Positions 29,500-42,007 of a stretch of DNA of 64,000 nt are shown one piece after another (the first letter of the stretch is position 1; each line of letters starts with the position of its first letter). A program made the position numbers and the translations under genes. Source of the stretch: Moringa oleifera (lineage: Eukaryota > Streptophyta > Magnoliopsida > Brassicales > Moringaceae); assembly GCA_021397835.1 (NCBI GenBank), contig JAJFZO010000889.1, positions 1,984,001-2,048,000 of the forward strand, in the 5' to 3' direction. The notes under the pieces were generated by a model that was given only the letters and a program-made list of their open reading frames with translations, was not told where the DNA came from and did no database searches.

Positions 29500-32400
29500 G
29501 AGAACAGAACAGTGACGTCAAGTCAAGATTTTGTTTTCATTCAAATTCAAGATAAGCAAAACAGGACTATGTGGTGAAGCTCCTCCTACCCTATTATTTT
29601 TCCACGTGTTTGTAGTTAGTGTATTTATTTTTTAAACTTTTACTAAAAGAATTATTGGCGGCGGCTCAAGGGAAACCCCACGAGTCAATCAATGCTTACT
29701 GCTGGCAAAATTGAACTTTTTTATTTTATATAATTTTATTGTATGTAAGAGTTTTTAACTTAAAATTTATTAACATTAGTAAATAAAATCTTACCATACT
29801 TTCTTCTATTTTTCTATTTTTTTTTTATGCAGAAGTTTTTAATCTTGTTGTTATTATTAGTATCCAATTTAATATATTATTCCGGTTTTCATTTTCTTTT
29901 ATCAATTTTTAGGTTTTTAACATGAAAATGATTCTGCAATTTTGTGATAATATTTTTTTTAAAAAATTATCAATAATCAAGTAATAACAATAAAATAGTT
30001 TTATTGTGATTGATGCAATTTTTCTCGTTAAATAAAAAAGTTCTACTTCTTTTGTTTTTCTCCAACAAATTTTTCTTTTTAATAATCAATTTTACTTAAG
30101 ATAATAAATTTTATGAAAGAAATATTTTTCTATTGGAGATTCATAAAGTTTTTTACGTAAAAATTGCTTGTGCATCGAAGAAATTAAAATTAAAATTAAC
30201 AAAATATTATTTACATTTCAATGTGCCAAAATTAGATATATTAGTCATCAATCTTATCAGTTCTAAGAAAAAAAATTATTATCAAAGTTGTAGTAGTCTT
30301 TTGAATCACATTGTGTTACCTAATGGCATTCTCTAGCTACCTTAACATTTTTATAGGGCTCATATGCTAAATGAGTCAGCATAAACTGCTGCCAATATGA
30401 TATGTTATTTTCAGTGAATAAAAAGGTATATAGCAAGATGATGGTTCAAGCTTTCGTACTTCTCTGTATATAATCTTTAGTATTAAATCAAGAAGTTTAG
30501 CCGCCTAGCTTTCAGGAGAAACTATGACACATTAAAAACATTGAAAAGATATATGTTATTTTACTAAAGTGTTATTTATAAAAACTTATGAAATGAAAAC
30601 TAAATTATTTAGTGGAGATTTTGCTGAACTAGTCTTTATAATTTATTTAAATGTATCATAATGGGTCTGATCAAAGAATCTCAAAGCGATTAGAGAAATT
30701 GAGGTCAAGTTTTTAAATAAAAAATAAGAATAAAAGGTATTACTAATTTTTATAAATGGGATTGAGCATGAATAATTTATTTATTTTTGAAAACTATTTT
30801 TGATTATAAAATATAAAATAAAAAATTAGTTATATTAACTTTTCAAAGCAAAAAACACAAAATGATAAAGAGTTAGTTACATATGAAAAAAATTAGCATC
30901 ACATAGCGTCTAGTGATTGATATTAATTAATAATATAAATATTTTTTAATTTTTTAATTTTATTTTTATATTTAAAATTAATTTTAAAATATTTTATTAT
31001 GTGATAATAAAAAATAAAATGACGACTATAATTAGGTGAATGAAGATATGAAATCATCATTGAGTTTTTTACTTTAATTTTTTTTTGGAGAGTTTAAAAG
31101 CTTAACCATTATTTTACTTTTATTTTTCAAAACTTTTTTTATGAAAAATATGAAAGTCTATCTTGTTGCTACCTTTAATTCTTAAAACCTTTTAGTGATG
31201 TCTGTAGATGCATCACTATATGGATGTTTTACTAAAATAAAAAACAAAATATAAAATAACAACAATAATAATAAAGCATATATACCACTGTAATTTCAAC
31301 ATTTATCAATCTAATGATCAACTAACATGTTTAAATGTTAAAAAAAAGATTTATATCTAGGTATTAAATCTGAATTTTTAATCTCATTAATTGAAAATAA
31401 AAATAAAATTGATCTACATAAACAAAATACTTTTTTTTTCTAAATAATAAAACATAGTTTTTATTAGAGAAAGTAAAGATATCTTTTTTGAGACACTTTC
31501 GTAATCTCAAAAGAAATTAAAATATTTTTATTTTCAAAATCAATTTTCATTAAAGAATATGAAGATTTCTCCTTTGATCTTCATAATCTTCAAAAAAAAA
31601 AAATTTTATTAAAATATATAAAGGATATTAAAAAACAATGTATATTATAAGTCTTTAGGTTATAAAAGCATGAATATATAAATTTATGCTTCCCTCTCAA
31701 TCTCTTGTTGGCCTTCACTTTGATGTTTTCATACTTGGGGTTTAATTCTCATCCTCACACTTGTAGGGTCAAATCATCTGTAGTTGAAAAGTGTCAATTA
31801 TTTTATAAGTATATCAAGATCATATTTGATCTTAACTTTCTCTATTATGATTTCATGATCAAAGTATCAATGCTTGTCACAACTATTGCATAGCTCAATT
31901 AGAAATATAAAAATAATAACTATTGATATAATAAATTGAAAAAAAAAATTTACTTTATTTGTAGATCCTCATACTAAATCATGCAAAAATTGATTGTTCA
32001 ACTCGGTAATAAAATTTTGCACTTGATAAAGAGTGACATAAAGAGCGCTTTCTCAACATAAATACTGTTAGAAGATTCTTATTTAATAATTTCAATAACA
32101 ATTATAGTGGAGTAACGTGATTTTTGAACCAACCAACAAACTTTGATTGTACACATTTATTTACATCGATGGGGTTGAGATGTAGTAAAAATATGGTTAA
32201 TGTTTGAACATATACTTCGCAAGCATACATTACACGTATCAAATTGCGTGCAGTACAATTTTATGAAAATATTAATAGCATATGGAACATTACTTGTTGC
32301 ATAAAAGATTCAATTTCAAGGTAATTTATAAACAAGTATTTGCTTATCTCCTATGCTTTTTTCTTTGTGAGATAATGAAACTTATATGACCTTTCACTTC

Positions 32401-33379
32401 ACTAAAGATAATTAAAGAAAATTATTGATGAATTGATGGTTGTTGAGATTAATAAATTAAATTATTACTCAAAAATAAAATTAAACTATAGTATAGATGA
32501 CCAAAATCATTTCATAGAGATTGATTAGATTTATTTTTGATAAATTAAGACGGGTAAAATAAAAGAGATGAGGGTTTTGAGAACTAAAAGTATATAAAAC
32601 AAAATTAATTAAAAATAGATAATAATAAGATTTAGTTAAAAAATTAATATAATAAAACATCTAATCAAAAGAATAATTTTAAAAACGAGTTAAACTAAAA
32701 TTAATCATTGATACAAAGATGAATATCTGTTAATTTTCACTAAATTGATTATAATTATTGGTACAACTTATAATATGTCTCTCTTTAATAATTAAAAATT
32801 AAAAATTTTAATTTATAATTTATTACTTTGATGATCGAACAAACTATTTTATTTGCAATGAACCATAACAATAAATTTCAACAAACACCAAAGACATATA
32901 AATAATAAAGAAGTAAAAAAATAAATTAATTAAATCTCACAATTTTTGAAGAACTTAATCCTTAGTTATCCTTCGACTGAAAAAAATATTTAATAATTTA
33001 TTAAAAAAATCCTAAAAAAATGATAAAAAATAGAGTATGAATATTCTTCTCGTGGGAAATACCTTCTGTTTATAAAATAATTCTTAAACATAATATCTTA
33101 CTTTATTTAAAACTCTTAAAAATAAGATGAAATAAAATAAAATCATACAATTATTTTTTAATTAAAAAAAGTCATACTTCTAGCAAAATTTCTGTTGTGC
33201 AATTAGGTATGCGACATTTTTTGATTTGTCCATACCTTTTAAAATGTAATTTTTTTCTCCAAATTAAGTGAATTTGAGTCCATATGCAATCTATTAAATA
33301 CAAAATATAGTCAACATCTAATATTTAATCATTTATAACTAATAAAAATATAATTAAATATAATAATATATATAATTAT
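29500..33379. other. Intergenic between CYP79 copies 1 and 2
   Basis: Up to about 29,720 the sequence is still related to the 5' flank of copy 2 (shared ggcggctca(a/g)ggg block near 29,660 and 36,780). Beyond that it is AT-rich without a recognisable gene. Confidence 0.5.
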
Positions 33380-33760
33380 TATGCATTACATCATGGATAC
33401 TCAAATAACTCTTCATCGTTATCATCATTTCTTGGCACTCTTCGACTTATACGTAAACAATTTATATGTAATTGATTGAGATGTAAACAATATTTTGAAA
33501 CATAGAATCCATACTTTTCAAAAGGATACATCCATCTGTATTGTATTGGTCCATCAATTCATGTTTTATACACTAAATGTATAGACAAGTGTTCCACAAT
33601 ATTGAAAAACCCAAAAGAAAATATCTTCTCCAATTTACATAAAATAGCCATCGTATCTAACTTATTCTCTTCTAATGTCAGGTAACATAAATCTTGGAAA
33701 AATATACTCTGTGGGATCAACCCTTAAACAGTTTTCTAACTTTAATTTGTGGTGGCTTCC
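33380..33760 (-). pseudogene. CACTA (En/Spm) transposase fragment, DUF4218 region
   Basis: Minus-strand frames read LEKIFSFGFFNIVEHLSIHL, then GPIQYRWMYPFEKY. These match the DUF4218 signature (LEKIFPP-x-FFDI-x-VHL, GPV-x-YRWMYPFER) that follows the TNP2 transposase in plant CACTA elements. Stops interrupt the frame. No CACTA termini or other transposase parts were seen, so this is a fragment. Confidence 0.75.
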
Positions 33761-34093
33761 AAAAGCGAAGCAAGATAAACTTGCATGCCAACTTGAGTAG
33801 GCTTATTCCTAAAAAAGAATTCAAATTTTGAAAACTAACAAAAAGTTAACTGCACTTATATTAACTCTTGAACAAATTTATCAAGCCACTATTTTATCCT
33901 ACATTAGAGAAATTACAAACTACATGATTATATAGGCGAGAGAGTATTTTTCAACGGTTATGTAATAGAGCGATCACATTCAATTGAAACATATCATACT
34001 ATTAAGTTTCAGTACACATCAACAACATGCTATTAATTTTTGCGAAACATATCATAAATAATTAAATCAATTTTCTTTTGGTAAAAATGACTT

Positions 34094-34142
<49 letters not shown>
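34094..34142. repeat. (CA)n(TA)n microsatellite
   Basis: A run of ca then ta dinucleotides totalling about 49 bases. It sits at the edge of the copy 2 duplication unit, whose similarity to the copy 1 3' flank starts near 34,187. Confidence 0.95.
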
Positions 34143-34146
<4 letters not shown>

Positions 34147-34611
34147 AAATATGACTTAACATCTATTATCACTTTTTGTAAAGGGTACTTTCTTGTCTTT
34201 CACTTAGAGCTAGCATCTTAGGAGCTTAGCTTGTTTTTGATTCCAAACTTTGTTCGCTTTTGGTTTGGTAAAATTGGAATGGAAAGTGCTCCTGCACAGA
34301 ATAAGACCTGATGATACAAATCAAGAAGTATGCAAGGACATCATGGAAACTAAAAAATCATATATGTATGTCACTATAGATAAATGCATTTCATAATTGA
34401 TTACACGACACCAAAAGAGAGACACCGAAGTCTCAAAACCAGTAGCACCTATTACAAGAGACCTAGCCACGCATGTCTTTGAAACACTTTAGTCTCCAGC
34501 AGCATGGATTTTTATCCACAAATTAAATAAAGAATTTTCCTTTAACTACCGGGCCACCACCACATCTTTATTCTCCTATAGCCAAATTATTTTAATCCTA
34601 ACCTGCAAACA

Positions 34612-36404
34612 TCAGTTTGCTGTCGAGTAGAGATATTGAGGCAAACGGGGCACCGCCCTTAACGTCAAGGGCTTAGCAAGGAAGAGGTCAGTTTCTGCTT
34701 CGCTTAGATCGACATGAGAAGCATTGCCCGGTGCACACCATGTAAAGCCCTGAACAAGCCTTGCTAGCAACATCGTAGTCATGAGGGTCCCTAGCGAAGC
34801 TGCAACACAACCACGCCTGCCTGTGCTAAAGGATATGAAGCGCAAATCGTGTTCCGTCAGAGCCACCTCCGCGCACTCATTCAGATGGCGTTCCGGCTTG
34901 AACTTCGTTGGCTCGTCCCACACATCAGGGTTCCGGCCAAGTCCGTAGCGACTCAAGAGCACGTGGCTGCCCTTGGGGATGAAGTAGCCGGCAACAGTAG
35001 TGTCGGTCAAGGCCACATGTGGAACATTAAAGGGTGCAACTGGGTGGAGCCGGAAAGCTTCTCTGATGCATGCTTTCGTGTAGTTGAGTTTGGGAATATC
35101 GGATTCTTGGACTAGTCTGTCCTTCCCGACCACCCTATCAATTTCCTCCACAGTTTTTTGGAGAATCTCAGGTTGATTTACCATCTCTCCGAGTATCCAT
35201 TCCACTGCGTTTGCTGGATTGTCCACTGCTGCTACCATTAGCTCCTGTATTTCATTTGTCTCTTTAGTAATGTAATTTCGAGCTACTGGGCATAGAGGAT
35301 AGAGGAATCCAAATATTTAAAAAATAATGAAAGCAATGGTTATTAAAAAAGGAATTTTTTTTTTTAAAAAAAAGAACTCACCCAGCATTGCGCTTTGATT
35401 TCCTCGGTTGTCAGCAGCGGCTGGCCGTTGGTACCCTTCAAGGTGATGAGGACATCAAGGAAGTCTTCAACCTCCTTCTCGTTAGGGTTGCCATCCCTCC
35501 ATTGTTTGATCCTCTCATCTATGACAGGATCATGGTACTTGTCGATAGTTTGTTTAGCCTCCTTCACTATCTTCTCATGGCCGTCCAAATCAAGCCCTAG
35601 CAACCGAGGCAAGAAATCAGAGATGCAGAAAGCATTGACGTAAATGAGGCTAGTGAAGAGAGCTTCAACATGGTCTATCTCGTCAACTCCCGGGCTCCCA
35701 TCTGGCATGGGCTCCCCAAAGTATCTCTTGCCGAACAACAGTTTCCTGATCACATTTCCAGTGTAACACCTGGTCGCAATTCTCAAGTCCACATTCTCAG
35801 AGTGCTTGGACTGATTGTAGATGTACTCGACGAGATTGTCAGCCTCCTCAGTTCTCTTGTCGTGCATCCACTGTTGCCTCGCCGTACAAATTATCTCGGT
35901 CATCAAGACTCTTCTCATCTTTTTCCATTGATCCCCATACGGCGCAAAAGCAGCGCTTAAGAAACCACGGCTGAAGATTCGCGAGGCGAAGGAAAGTAAA
36001 GATCTTGATTGAAAGATGGAGTCCTGGTTCTTTAAGAACTCTCGAGCAATCTTAGGACACGTAACTGGGATCACATGGGTGTTGCCTAGACGAAAACAGG
36101 CTATGTTGGTGTTGTTCTCCTTCATAAAGCGATGAATCCATCGAAATGTCGGCCTGTTGCGGAGCATCTCAGGGACACTGCCTATGACAGGCCAAGGGAC
36201 TGGCCCTGGAGGGAGGGGGGCTTGCTTGTTGGTGCCCTTGCCTTGGTGGGTTTTCTGCCTAGAGCTTAATCTTTTGGCTATCAGTACCACCATCACCATC
36301 AAAACAACAGCCTGAAAGGTGGCGAAGCACGCACTCAAAATGGGCGTCGTGCTTGCAGCGACGGGCAATTTTAAGAGCCCTAGCAGATTCAAGGTGAGAG
36401 ACAT
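34612..36404 (-). CDS. CYP79 cytochrome P450, copy 2 (CYP79D-like), 551 aa
   Basis: Same design as copy 1: exon 1 36,404-35,382, exon 2 35,244-34,612, intron 137 bp, phase 0, Trp341/Glu342. The acceptor context is ATACAG, where the other copies have [15 protein letters not shown] (349-357), E403/R406, PERH (458-461) and heme Cys487 are all intact. It differs from copy 1 by Thr372 for Ala (LQKTVEE), Cys511 for Ser, a changed membrane anchor, and DHVEALF where copy 1 has EHVDALF. The 3' flank (from about 34,187) and 5' flank (to about 36,840) are also duplicated from or with copy 1. It lies 1.5 kb downstream of the copy 3 stop in gene direction, with no other gene between. Likely an active aldoxime-forming enzyme; substrate unknown. 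Confidence 0.95.
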
Positions 36405-36504
36405 GGTTATAAGCTAGAAGAAGAGATTGGGAGATCTAAGCTCTGCTTCACAGCATGCAGGTTGCGCTTCCGGTTTATTGAACAAGTGCACGTTGCGCTC
36501 CCCA

Positions 36505-36510
36505 TTTATA
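36505..36510 (-). promoter_or_regulatory. TATA box, CYP79 copy 2
   Basis: CTATAAATGG on the minus strand, 106 bases upstream of the ATG. Confidence 0.8.
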
Positions 36511-36839
36511 GAAAATTTCCCACGAAACATTAGGGATCAAGGGCATTATCGTAATTTTATAAAGAAGTCTAGTGTAAATGGGAGAAAACCAGGAGGAAAG
36601 AAAGAGACAAGCTTGGTTGATAGTCTTAATTGTCTGTCTCTCTGGCTCCCAGGTTCTCTGTACTGGCGTTAACATGATTCCGCCCGACAAAAAAGAAAAG
36701 TGTTTTAAAATATTATGTGGGTAGAATCTAAAATATTTTGAAAAAAGAAAATTAAAAGAGAAAAATAGCGCCGTTGGAGGCGGCTCAGGGGTATACTCGT
36801 TGAAGTCCATGCTTTTTGGCTAGTTAAAGTTGAATTGAA

Positions 36840-37600
36840 ATTTTTATAATTTTATTATATTTAAATTTTTTAATAAAAAAATTTAATTTTAAAAATAATA
36901 AATTAAATGTAAAAATTAAATTATTTAGGTGTTAATTCAAACTATGAGATAAAATTATACAAATATTTTTAATGTTAAAAACTTTAAAATTACTTTGTAA
37001 TGTTTTAAATATGTAAAAAATATATATTTAAACTTTCATCACAAACAAAAATTAGATTTTTTTTTGAGATCGAAAGTATTTTTAAAAAAATTTAAAAAAT
37101 AAAAAATAAAAAATTATAAAAAATAACTTGTGAGTCGAAAATTATTCAAATTTTAAAAATGAACTCGAAATAAAATATAACATTTATTTGAGTTATTATT
37201 TAAAGATTCTAATAATAAAAATATATTTAAATTTTTATAATCATTTGAGTTAACCTTTAATTTTATCAAAATTATTGTTTAAATTTTGATTTATCACTTT
37301 TTAAATATCAATATTTATTTGATAATATAAAATATAATTTACGATTTTACGTAACTTTAATCCCAAAACATTTAACTTTAAAAATTAAAAGATTACTTTT
37401 GTTGATTGTTATACAACTGTCAATAAAAAAAAAGCAACAATCAAAAATGTGATTTTTCATCCATTTTTGAAATATTTCTAGCCATTGATATAAATCATAA
37501 TTTTAAAACTTTCCTCCAAAATCAATTTGAATTGTCACGTGAAATCTAATTTATTACAATATGTCATTGTTTTTATAAGGACAATTTTATTCAAAAAATC
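36840..37600. repeat. Duplicated AT-rich 3' flank of CYP79 copy 3
   Basis: From about 37,010 to 37,570 this matches 58,860-59,400 downstream of copy 5. A shared block at 37,028 (aactttcatcacaaacaaaa) is followed by ttacgattttacgtaa near 37,338. No coding content. It shows that copies 3 and 5 were duplicated together with at least 0.8 kb of 3' DNA. Confidence 0.8.
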
Positions 37601-37857
37601 TAAATGAAAAACTACATAACTTCATTCATGAGGATTGTGTCAGCACCAATATTATTATGTATATATTGTCACAAAACTATTGAACAAGACTGATAATAAA
37701 GACAAAAGAGAGGACACTTTGGACAAATACATAGCCAACGCATGTCAGTTGAAACACCTAAGTCTCAAGGGGCATGTCGTGTTATTCCCGGCCACCATAC
37801 TACGATATTTATATTCTCCAACATAACGGAATTATTTTAGGTCTAACCTTGCAAACA

Positions 37858-39608
37858 TCAGTTTGCAGTTGGGTAGAGATGGTGAGGCAATCGGGGCACA
37901 GCCCTTAATTTCAAGGGCTTAGCAAGAAAGAGTTCTGCTTCTGCCTCGCTTAGATCAACATGAGAAGCTTTGCCCGGTGCATTCCATGTAAAGCCTTGAA
38001 CAAGCCTTGCTAGCAACATGGTGGTCATGAGGGTGCCTAGCGAGGCTGCAATACAACCACGCCTGCCAGTGCTAAAGGATATGAAGCGCAAATCATGCTC
38101 CGTCAGCGCCACCTCCAAGCATTCCTTTAGGTGGCGCTCTGGCTTGAACTTGGTTGGCTCATCCCATACATCAGGGTTCCGCCCAAGTCCGTAGCGACTC
38201 AAGATCACGTGGCTGCCCTTGGGGATGAAGTAGCCGGCAACAGTGGTGTCTGTCAGGGCCACATGAGGTACATTGAAGGGTGCGACTGGGTGGAGGCGGA
38301 AACCTTCTCTGATGCATGCTTTTGTGTAGTTGAGTTTCGGGATATCGGATTCTTGGACTAGTCTGTCCTTCCCGACCACACTGTCAATTTCCTCCACAGC
38401 TTTCTGAAGGATCTCAGGTTGATTTACCATCTCTCCCAGAATCCATTCCACTGCGTTTGCTGGATTATCTACTGCTGCTACCATTAGCTCCTGCATTCGG
38501 TTGTCTCTTTAGTAATGTAATTTCGAGCTACAGGGCATAGAGGATAATGAAAGAAATGATAATTCAACAAGGTAAAAAGACTCACCCAACATTGCGCCTT
38601 GATTTCCTCTGTTGTCAGCAGCGGCTGGCCATTGGTATCCTTCAAGGTGATGAGGACATCAAGGAAGTCTTCAACCTCCTTCCCGTTAGAGTTGCCATCC
38701 CTCCATTGCTTAATCCTCTCATCTATAACTGGATCATGGTACTTGTCAATGGTTTGCTTAGCCTCCTTCACTATCTTCTCATGGCCGTCCAAATCAAGCC
38801 CTAGCAACCAAGGCAAGAAATCAGAGATGCAGAAAGCATTGACGTAAATGAGGCTAGTGAAGAGAGCTTCAACATGGTCTATCTCGTCAACTCCTGGGCT
38901 CCCATCCGGCATCGGCTTCCCAAAGTATCTCTTGCCGAACAACAGCTTCCTGATCACATTTCCAGTGTAACACCTGGTCACAATTCTCAAGTCCACATTG
39001 TCAGAGTTCGTGGACTGATTGTAGACGTACTTGACGAGATTGTCAGCCTCCTCAGCTCTCTTGTCGTGCATCCACTGTTGCCTCGCAGTACAAATTATCT
39101 CCGTCGTCAACACCCTTCTCATCTTCTTCCATTGATCCCCATACGGCGCAAAAATAGCGCCTAAGAGACCACGGCTAAAGGTGTAACAAGCAAAGGAATG
39201 TAAAGATCTTGATTGAAAGATGGTGTCTTGGTTCTTTAAGAACTCTCGAGCAATCTTAGGACATGTAACAGGAATCACATGAGTGTTGCCGAGACGAAAA
39301 CAGGCTATGTTGGTGTTGTTCTCCTTCATAAAGCGGTGAATCCATCGAAATGCAGGCTTGTTGCGGCGCATATCTGGGACACTGCCTATAACTGGCCAAG
39401 GGGCTGGCCCGGGCGGCAGTGGGGCTTGCTTGTTGCTGCCCTTACCTTGGTTGAGTTTCTGTGGAGAGCTTAATCTTTTTGTTATCAGTATCACCATCAC
39501 CATGAAAATAACAGCCTGAAAGGTAGCCAAGCAAGCACTAAGAACGGGCGTGGTGTTTGCAGAGACGGGCCATTTTAAGAGCCCCAGAGCATTCAAGGTG
39601 GGAGACAT
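37858..39608 (-). CDS. CYP79 cytochrome P450, copy 3 (CYP79D-like), 551 aa
   Basis: Exon 1 39,608-38,586, exon 2 38,490-37,858, intron 95 bp, phase 0. The start is the Met at 39,608 (MSPTLN). The frame stays open 35 codons further to an ATG at 39,713, but that ATG lies inside the TATA box and cannot be in the mRNA. Anchor, hinge, I-helix [10 protein letters not shown]403/R406 (written REGFR here), PERH and heme Cys487 (FSTGRRGC) are all intact. The B'-C loop, substrate recognition site 1 by P450 alignment, differs from the other four copies at His137, Cys141, Leu148, Gly150 and Ile152. This makes it the best candidate for a changed substrate. Its 5' flank is interrupted 1.2 kb upstream by the retroelement insert at 40,849. 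Confidence 0.95.
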
Positions 39609-39712
39609 GGTTGCAAGCTTGAAGAAGAGTGGGAGATCTTGGCTGTGCTTTAGAACATGCACTTTACACTTAGCCTCCCTGTTTATCGAGCTTGTGCATA
39701 TTGTGCTTCCCA

Positions 39713-39718
39713 TTTATA
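39713..39718 (-). promoter_or_regulatory. TATA box, CYP79 copy 3
   Basis: CTATAAATGG on the minus strand, 110 bases upstream of the chosen ATG. The ATG embedded in the box creates a false N-terminal extension. Confidence 0.85.
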
Positions 39719-39719
39719 G

Positions 39720-40799
39720 GAGTTCCACGAGACAGATAAGGGCGTTATGGTAACTTCGACATATAAGAAAGAAAAAAAGGAAAAGAAAGTGGACGAGCTT
39801 GCTTGGCTTACCTTAATACACTTTTCATTATGGGCACTATCCAATCATGTTTTCCACCAACAAACAGCATGGTGCTTTCGTGCTTTCCTCGGTCCTAGGC
39901 TTATGGTTGAAAGTAGTTATTAAAAAATTAAAACTTATATAATAAATAAATATAATCCTACCTTTGTTTTGGCAATTTTAAATTGTTTTTTTTCTATTAT
40001 TATACAGAATTGACGTTTTACCAACTTAGTTTTCTTTTTTTTTGGTTTTTTTAAAAATTATATATGCATCACATTTGAAAATTAATTGTAAGAACGATTT
40101 GTGGTATAATCCGTGATTATTCTTGTTGGTAATGATAATCAAATAATTTTTTTTTTTACTGTGCAAGTATTTAAGCACCTTGCCTACGCTACCTATTTAC
40201 TTACCAAAATGCAAATTAAGCCATGTGATGCATGCATAACCTTACAGGCCCTTTCCTGGTATTTACTCATTGTTTTCTTGTTTGTGCTCAGCACGTCTAC
40301 TTCGTCTGTCAATATTCAATTCTTTTTTAGTCTAGGAGTTAGAAATTTGAGTTAGAAATTTGAGTTAGAAGTTTGACAAAGAAGGCAGTGGTACTGAGAT
40401 TCCAAAGATGATGCTGAAATAGAAACGTCTAAGAGTAAACGGTATGCTCGAACCGCAGCATACCTATCTTGAACAGCCCAACTGGGACCGCCGTAAGTGG
40501 AACGATTGTCTCACTTTCTTACCGGCAGAGTACTTTTCTTTCGGTGAAGTTAACATGCTATTTCAACCAAGAAACATTAGTTCTGGACGATATTACCTGG
40601 AAAGCTTCATGAACTTGTCATAACTCAAATGTAACGTTCTAAATGATGTCTCGATTTCTTATTTTTGGTCATATAGTTTAACTTTCAACGTTAAGCATTT
40701 ATCCAGAAGTGGCTTTTTTCTGATCTCTCATGTGAATTAATGTTGACACAAAAGGTTGCTTATATTCCATCAAAATCTGAGTTAGCAACTCCTGTTAGG
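39720..40799. repeat. Duplicated 5' flank of CYP79 copy 3
   Basis: From about 39,820 this is nearly collinear with 62,880-63,871 upstream of copy 5. A (T)n-rich section near 40,030 is followed by a more GC-rich block at 40,380-40,560. The match resumes beyond the retroelement at 49,732-49,811 versus 63,921-64,000. No gene is seen. Confidence 0.85.
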
Positions 40800-40848
40800 T
40801 CATTTCTTTCACCTTTTTGTTCACATTTTGGACATGTTGCTTAAGATC
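40800..40848. repeat. 49-bp direct repeat, left end of the retroelement insert
   Basis: Identical over 49 bases to 49,683-49,731. The single-copy equivalent in the 5' flank of CYP79 copy 5 is 63,872-63,920, with about three differences. It behaves as a target duplication around the insert. Confidence 0.9.
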
Positions 40849-41388
40849 GCGTTAGCACCTTACCAGGCACGCAAATGAGCACGAGGCACTCGGGGCACAC
40901 TTGATGGGCTTAGCCCACGAAGCTGGCAGTAGTTTCCAGTAGTTTACAGAAATTTGCAGCAGTTGACAGCAGTTACCAGTGGTTACCAAGCACTTGCGAA
41001 GGAGTGGGACACTTGTCGCAAGGGGCTGGAGTCAAAGCTGCATGTGGGGCTGGTTTTGTGGGGATGAAACCCCATTACCCTAGGCAGTTGAGGGTGTCAA
41101 CTGCCAAGTTTTGTAGGCTATACAAACCCAAAGGTAGAGTCATCAAAGGTGTGATGTCCTGCTGCGTCTAGAGTGTAAGTCCTTATTCGTTAGTGAAAAA
41201 GGTTGGGATTGGTTCCTGTAAATACTTGTGTCTCTATTTCATTCTCTCTTGTGTGCGTGGGTGTGTGCTCCTAGCATAAAGCTCACTTGAGATTGAGGGC
41301 ATTCGTGACGGATTGACTGACGAGTTGGGTGTTACTCGTGCCATCACTCGGTGAAAATTCGAGCATAGAGCTCAACCGTGTGACAAGT
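40849..41388. other. Possible LTR or leader remnant of the retroelement
   Basis: This 540-bp segment is more GC-rich than the host flank and has no match elsewhere in the window. It holds a TATA-like ctatacaaa near 41,122 and many cagtag/cagttac repeats at 40,925-40,990. It ends at the break into gag. LTR identity is inference: no second copy is present and the usual primer-binding site is not seen next to it. Confidence 0.4.
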
Positions 41389-42007
41389 GTTTAGTTTCTC
41401 CTGCTTTGGGCACTCTCTAGCCATGTGTGGTCCGCCACAAATGAAGCATCCCGTAGGATTCTTCCCTTTGTCTTGTGAAGGGGACTTGTCGCCACCCTTC
41501 CGATTCCCACCGTTGTCTTTCTTGCCACCATTAGGCTTCTTGCCATCCTTTTGGCCAAAAGCCTTCTAGTTTTTCTTTCCGCCATCATTTTTCTTCCCAC
41601 CTTGTGAATCTGACGCACCCGCATACTTGTAATCTACAAGCTTTTCCGCAGCGGCAATTGCACTTGGCAAATCTCCCACAGCTTGCCTTCGTAACTCAGC
41701 CTGCGCCCAAGGCTGTAATCCGGATAAGAAGTTGAACATCTTATCCTCCTCTGACATATTTTTGATGTCTAGCAGCAAGGAGCTAAACTCCTTCACGTAC
41801 TCTCGCACTGAACTTGAGTGCTTGAGCTTTTTGAGGGATTCCCTTGCAACCCAAGCAGTGTTGCAAGGAAGGAATTGATCCTTCAACTCCTTTTTCAACA
41901 CATCCCACGTCTCGATCTTTGGCCTCCCCGCACTAGCATCGTCCTCCATTCGAGTTCGCCACCAGAGTTATGCGTCTCCTTGCAAATACATGCTGGTGAT
42001 TGTCACC
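41389..42007 (-). pseudogene. Ty3/gypsy gag fragment (left, minus segment)
   Basis: The minus frame covers the retrotransposon gag domain (ETWDVLKKELKDQFLP, SVREYVKEFSSLLLDI, LSGLQPWAQAELRRQ) and a Gly/Lys/Asn-rich tail up to the start of the CCHC knuckle. One TAG stop lies in the tail at about 41,567. Positions 41,389-41,937 are an inverted copy of 42,008-42,556, with a 70-bp spacer. At the site after LWW and in the tail (SPSQDKG) this fragment lacks stops that other segments carry. Confidence 0.85.

Noticed and set aside
28116..36672. Antisense open frames of 70-96 codons over CYP79 exon 1 and exon 2
   Set aside because: They recur at the same place in each copy because the sense sequence is conserved. 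They match no family.
39609..39713. N-terminal extension of CYP79 copy 3 starting MGSTICTSS (also copies 4 and 5)
   Set aside because: The ATG is part of the TATA box, so it cannot be in the mRNA. The downstream Met gives the same 341-codon exon 1 as copies 1 and 2.
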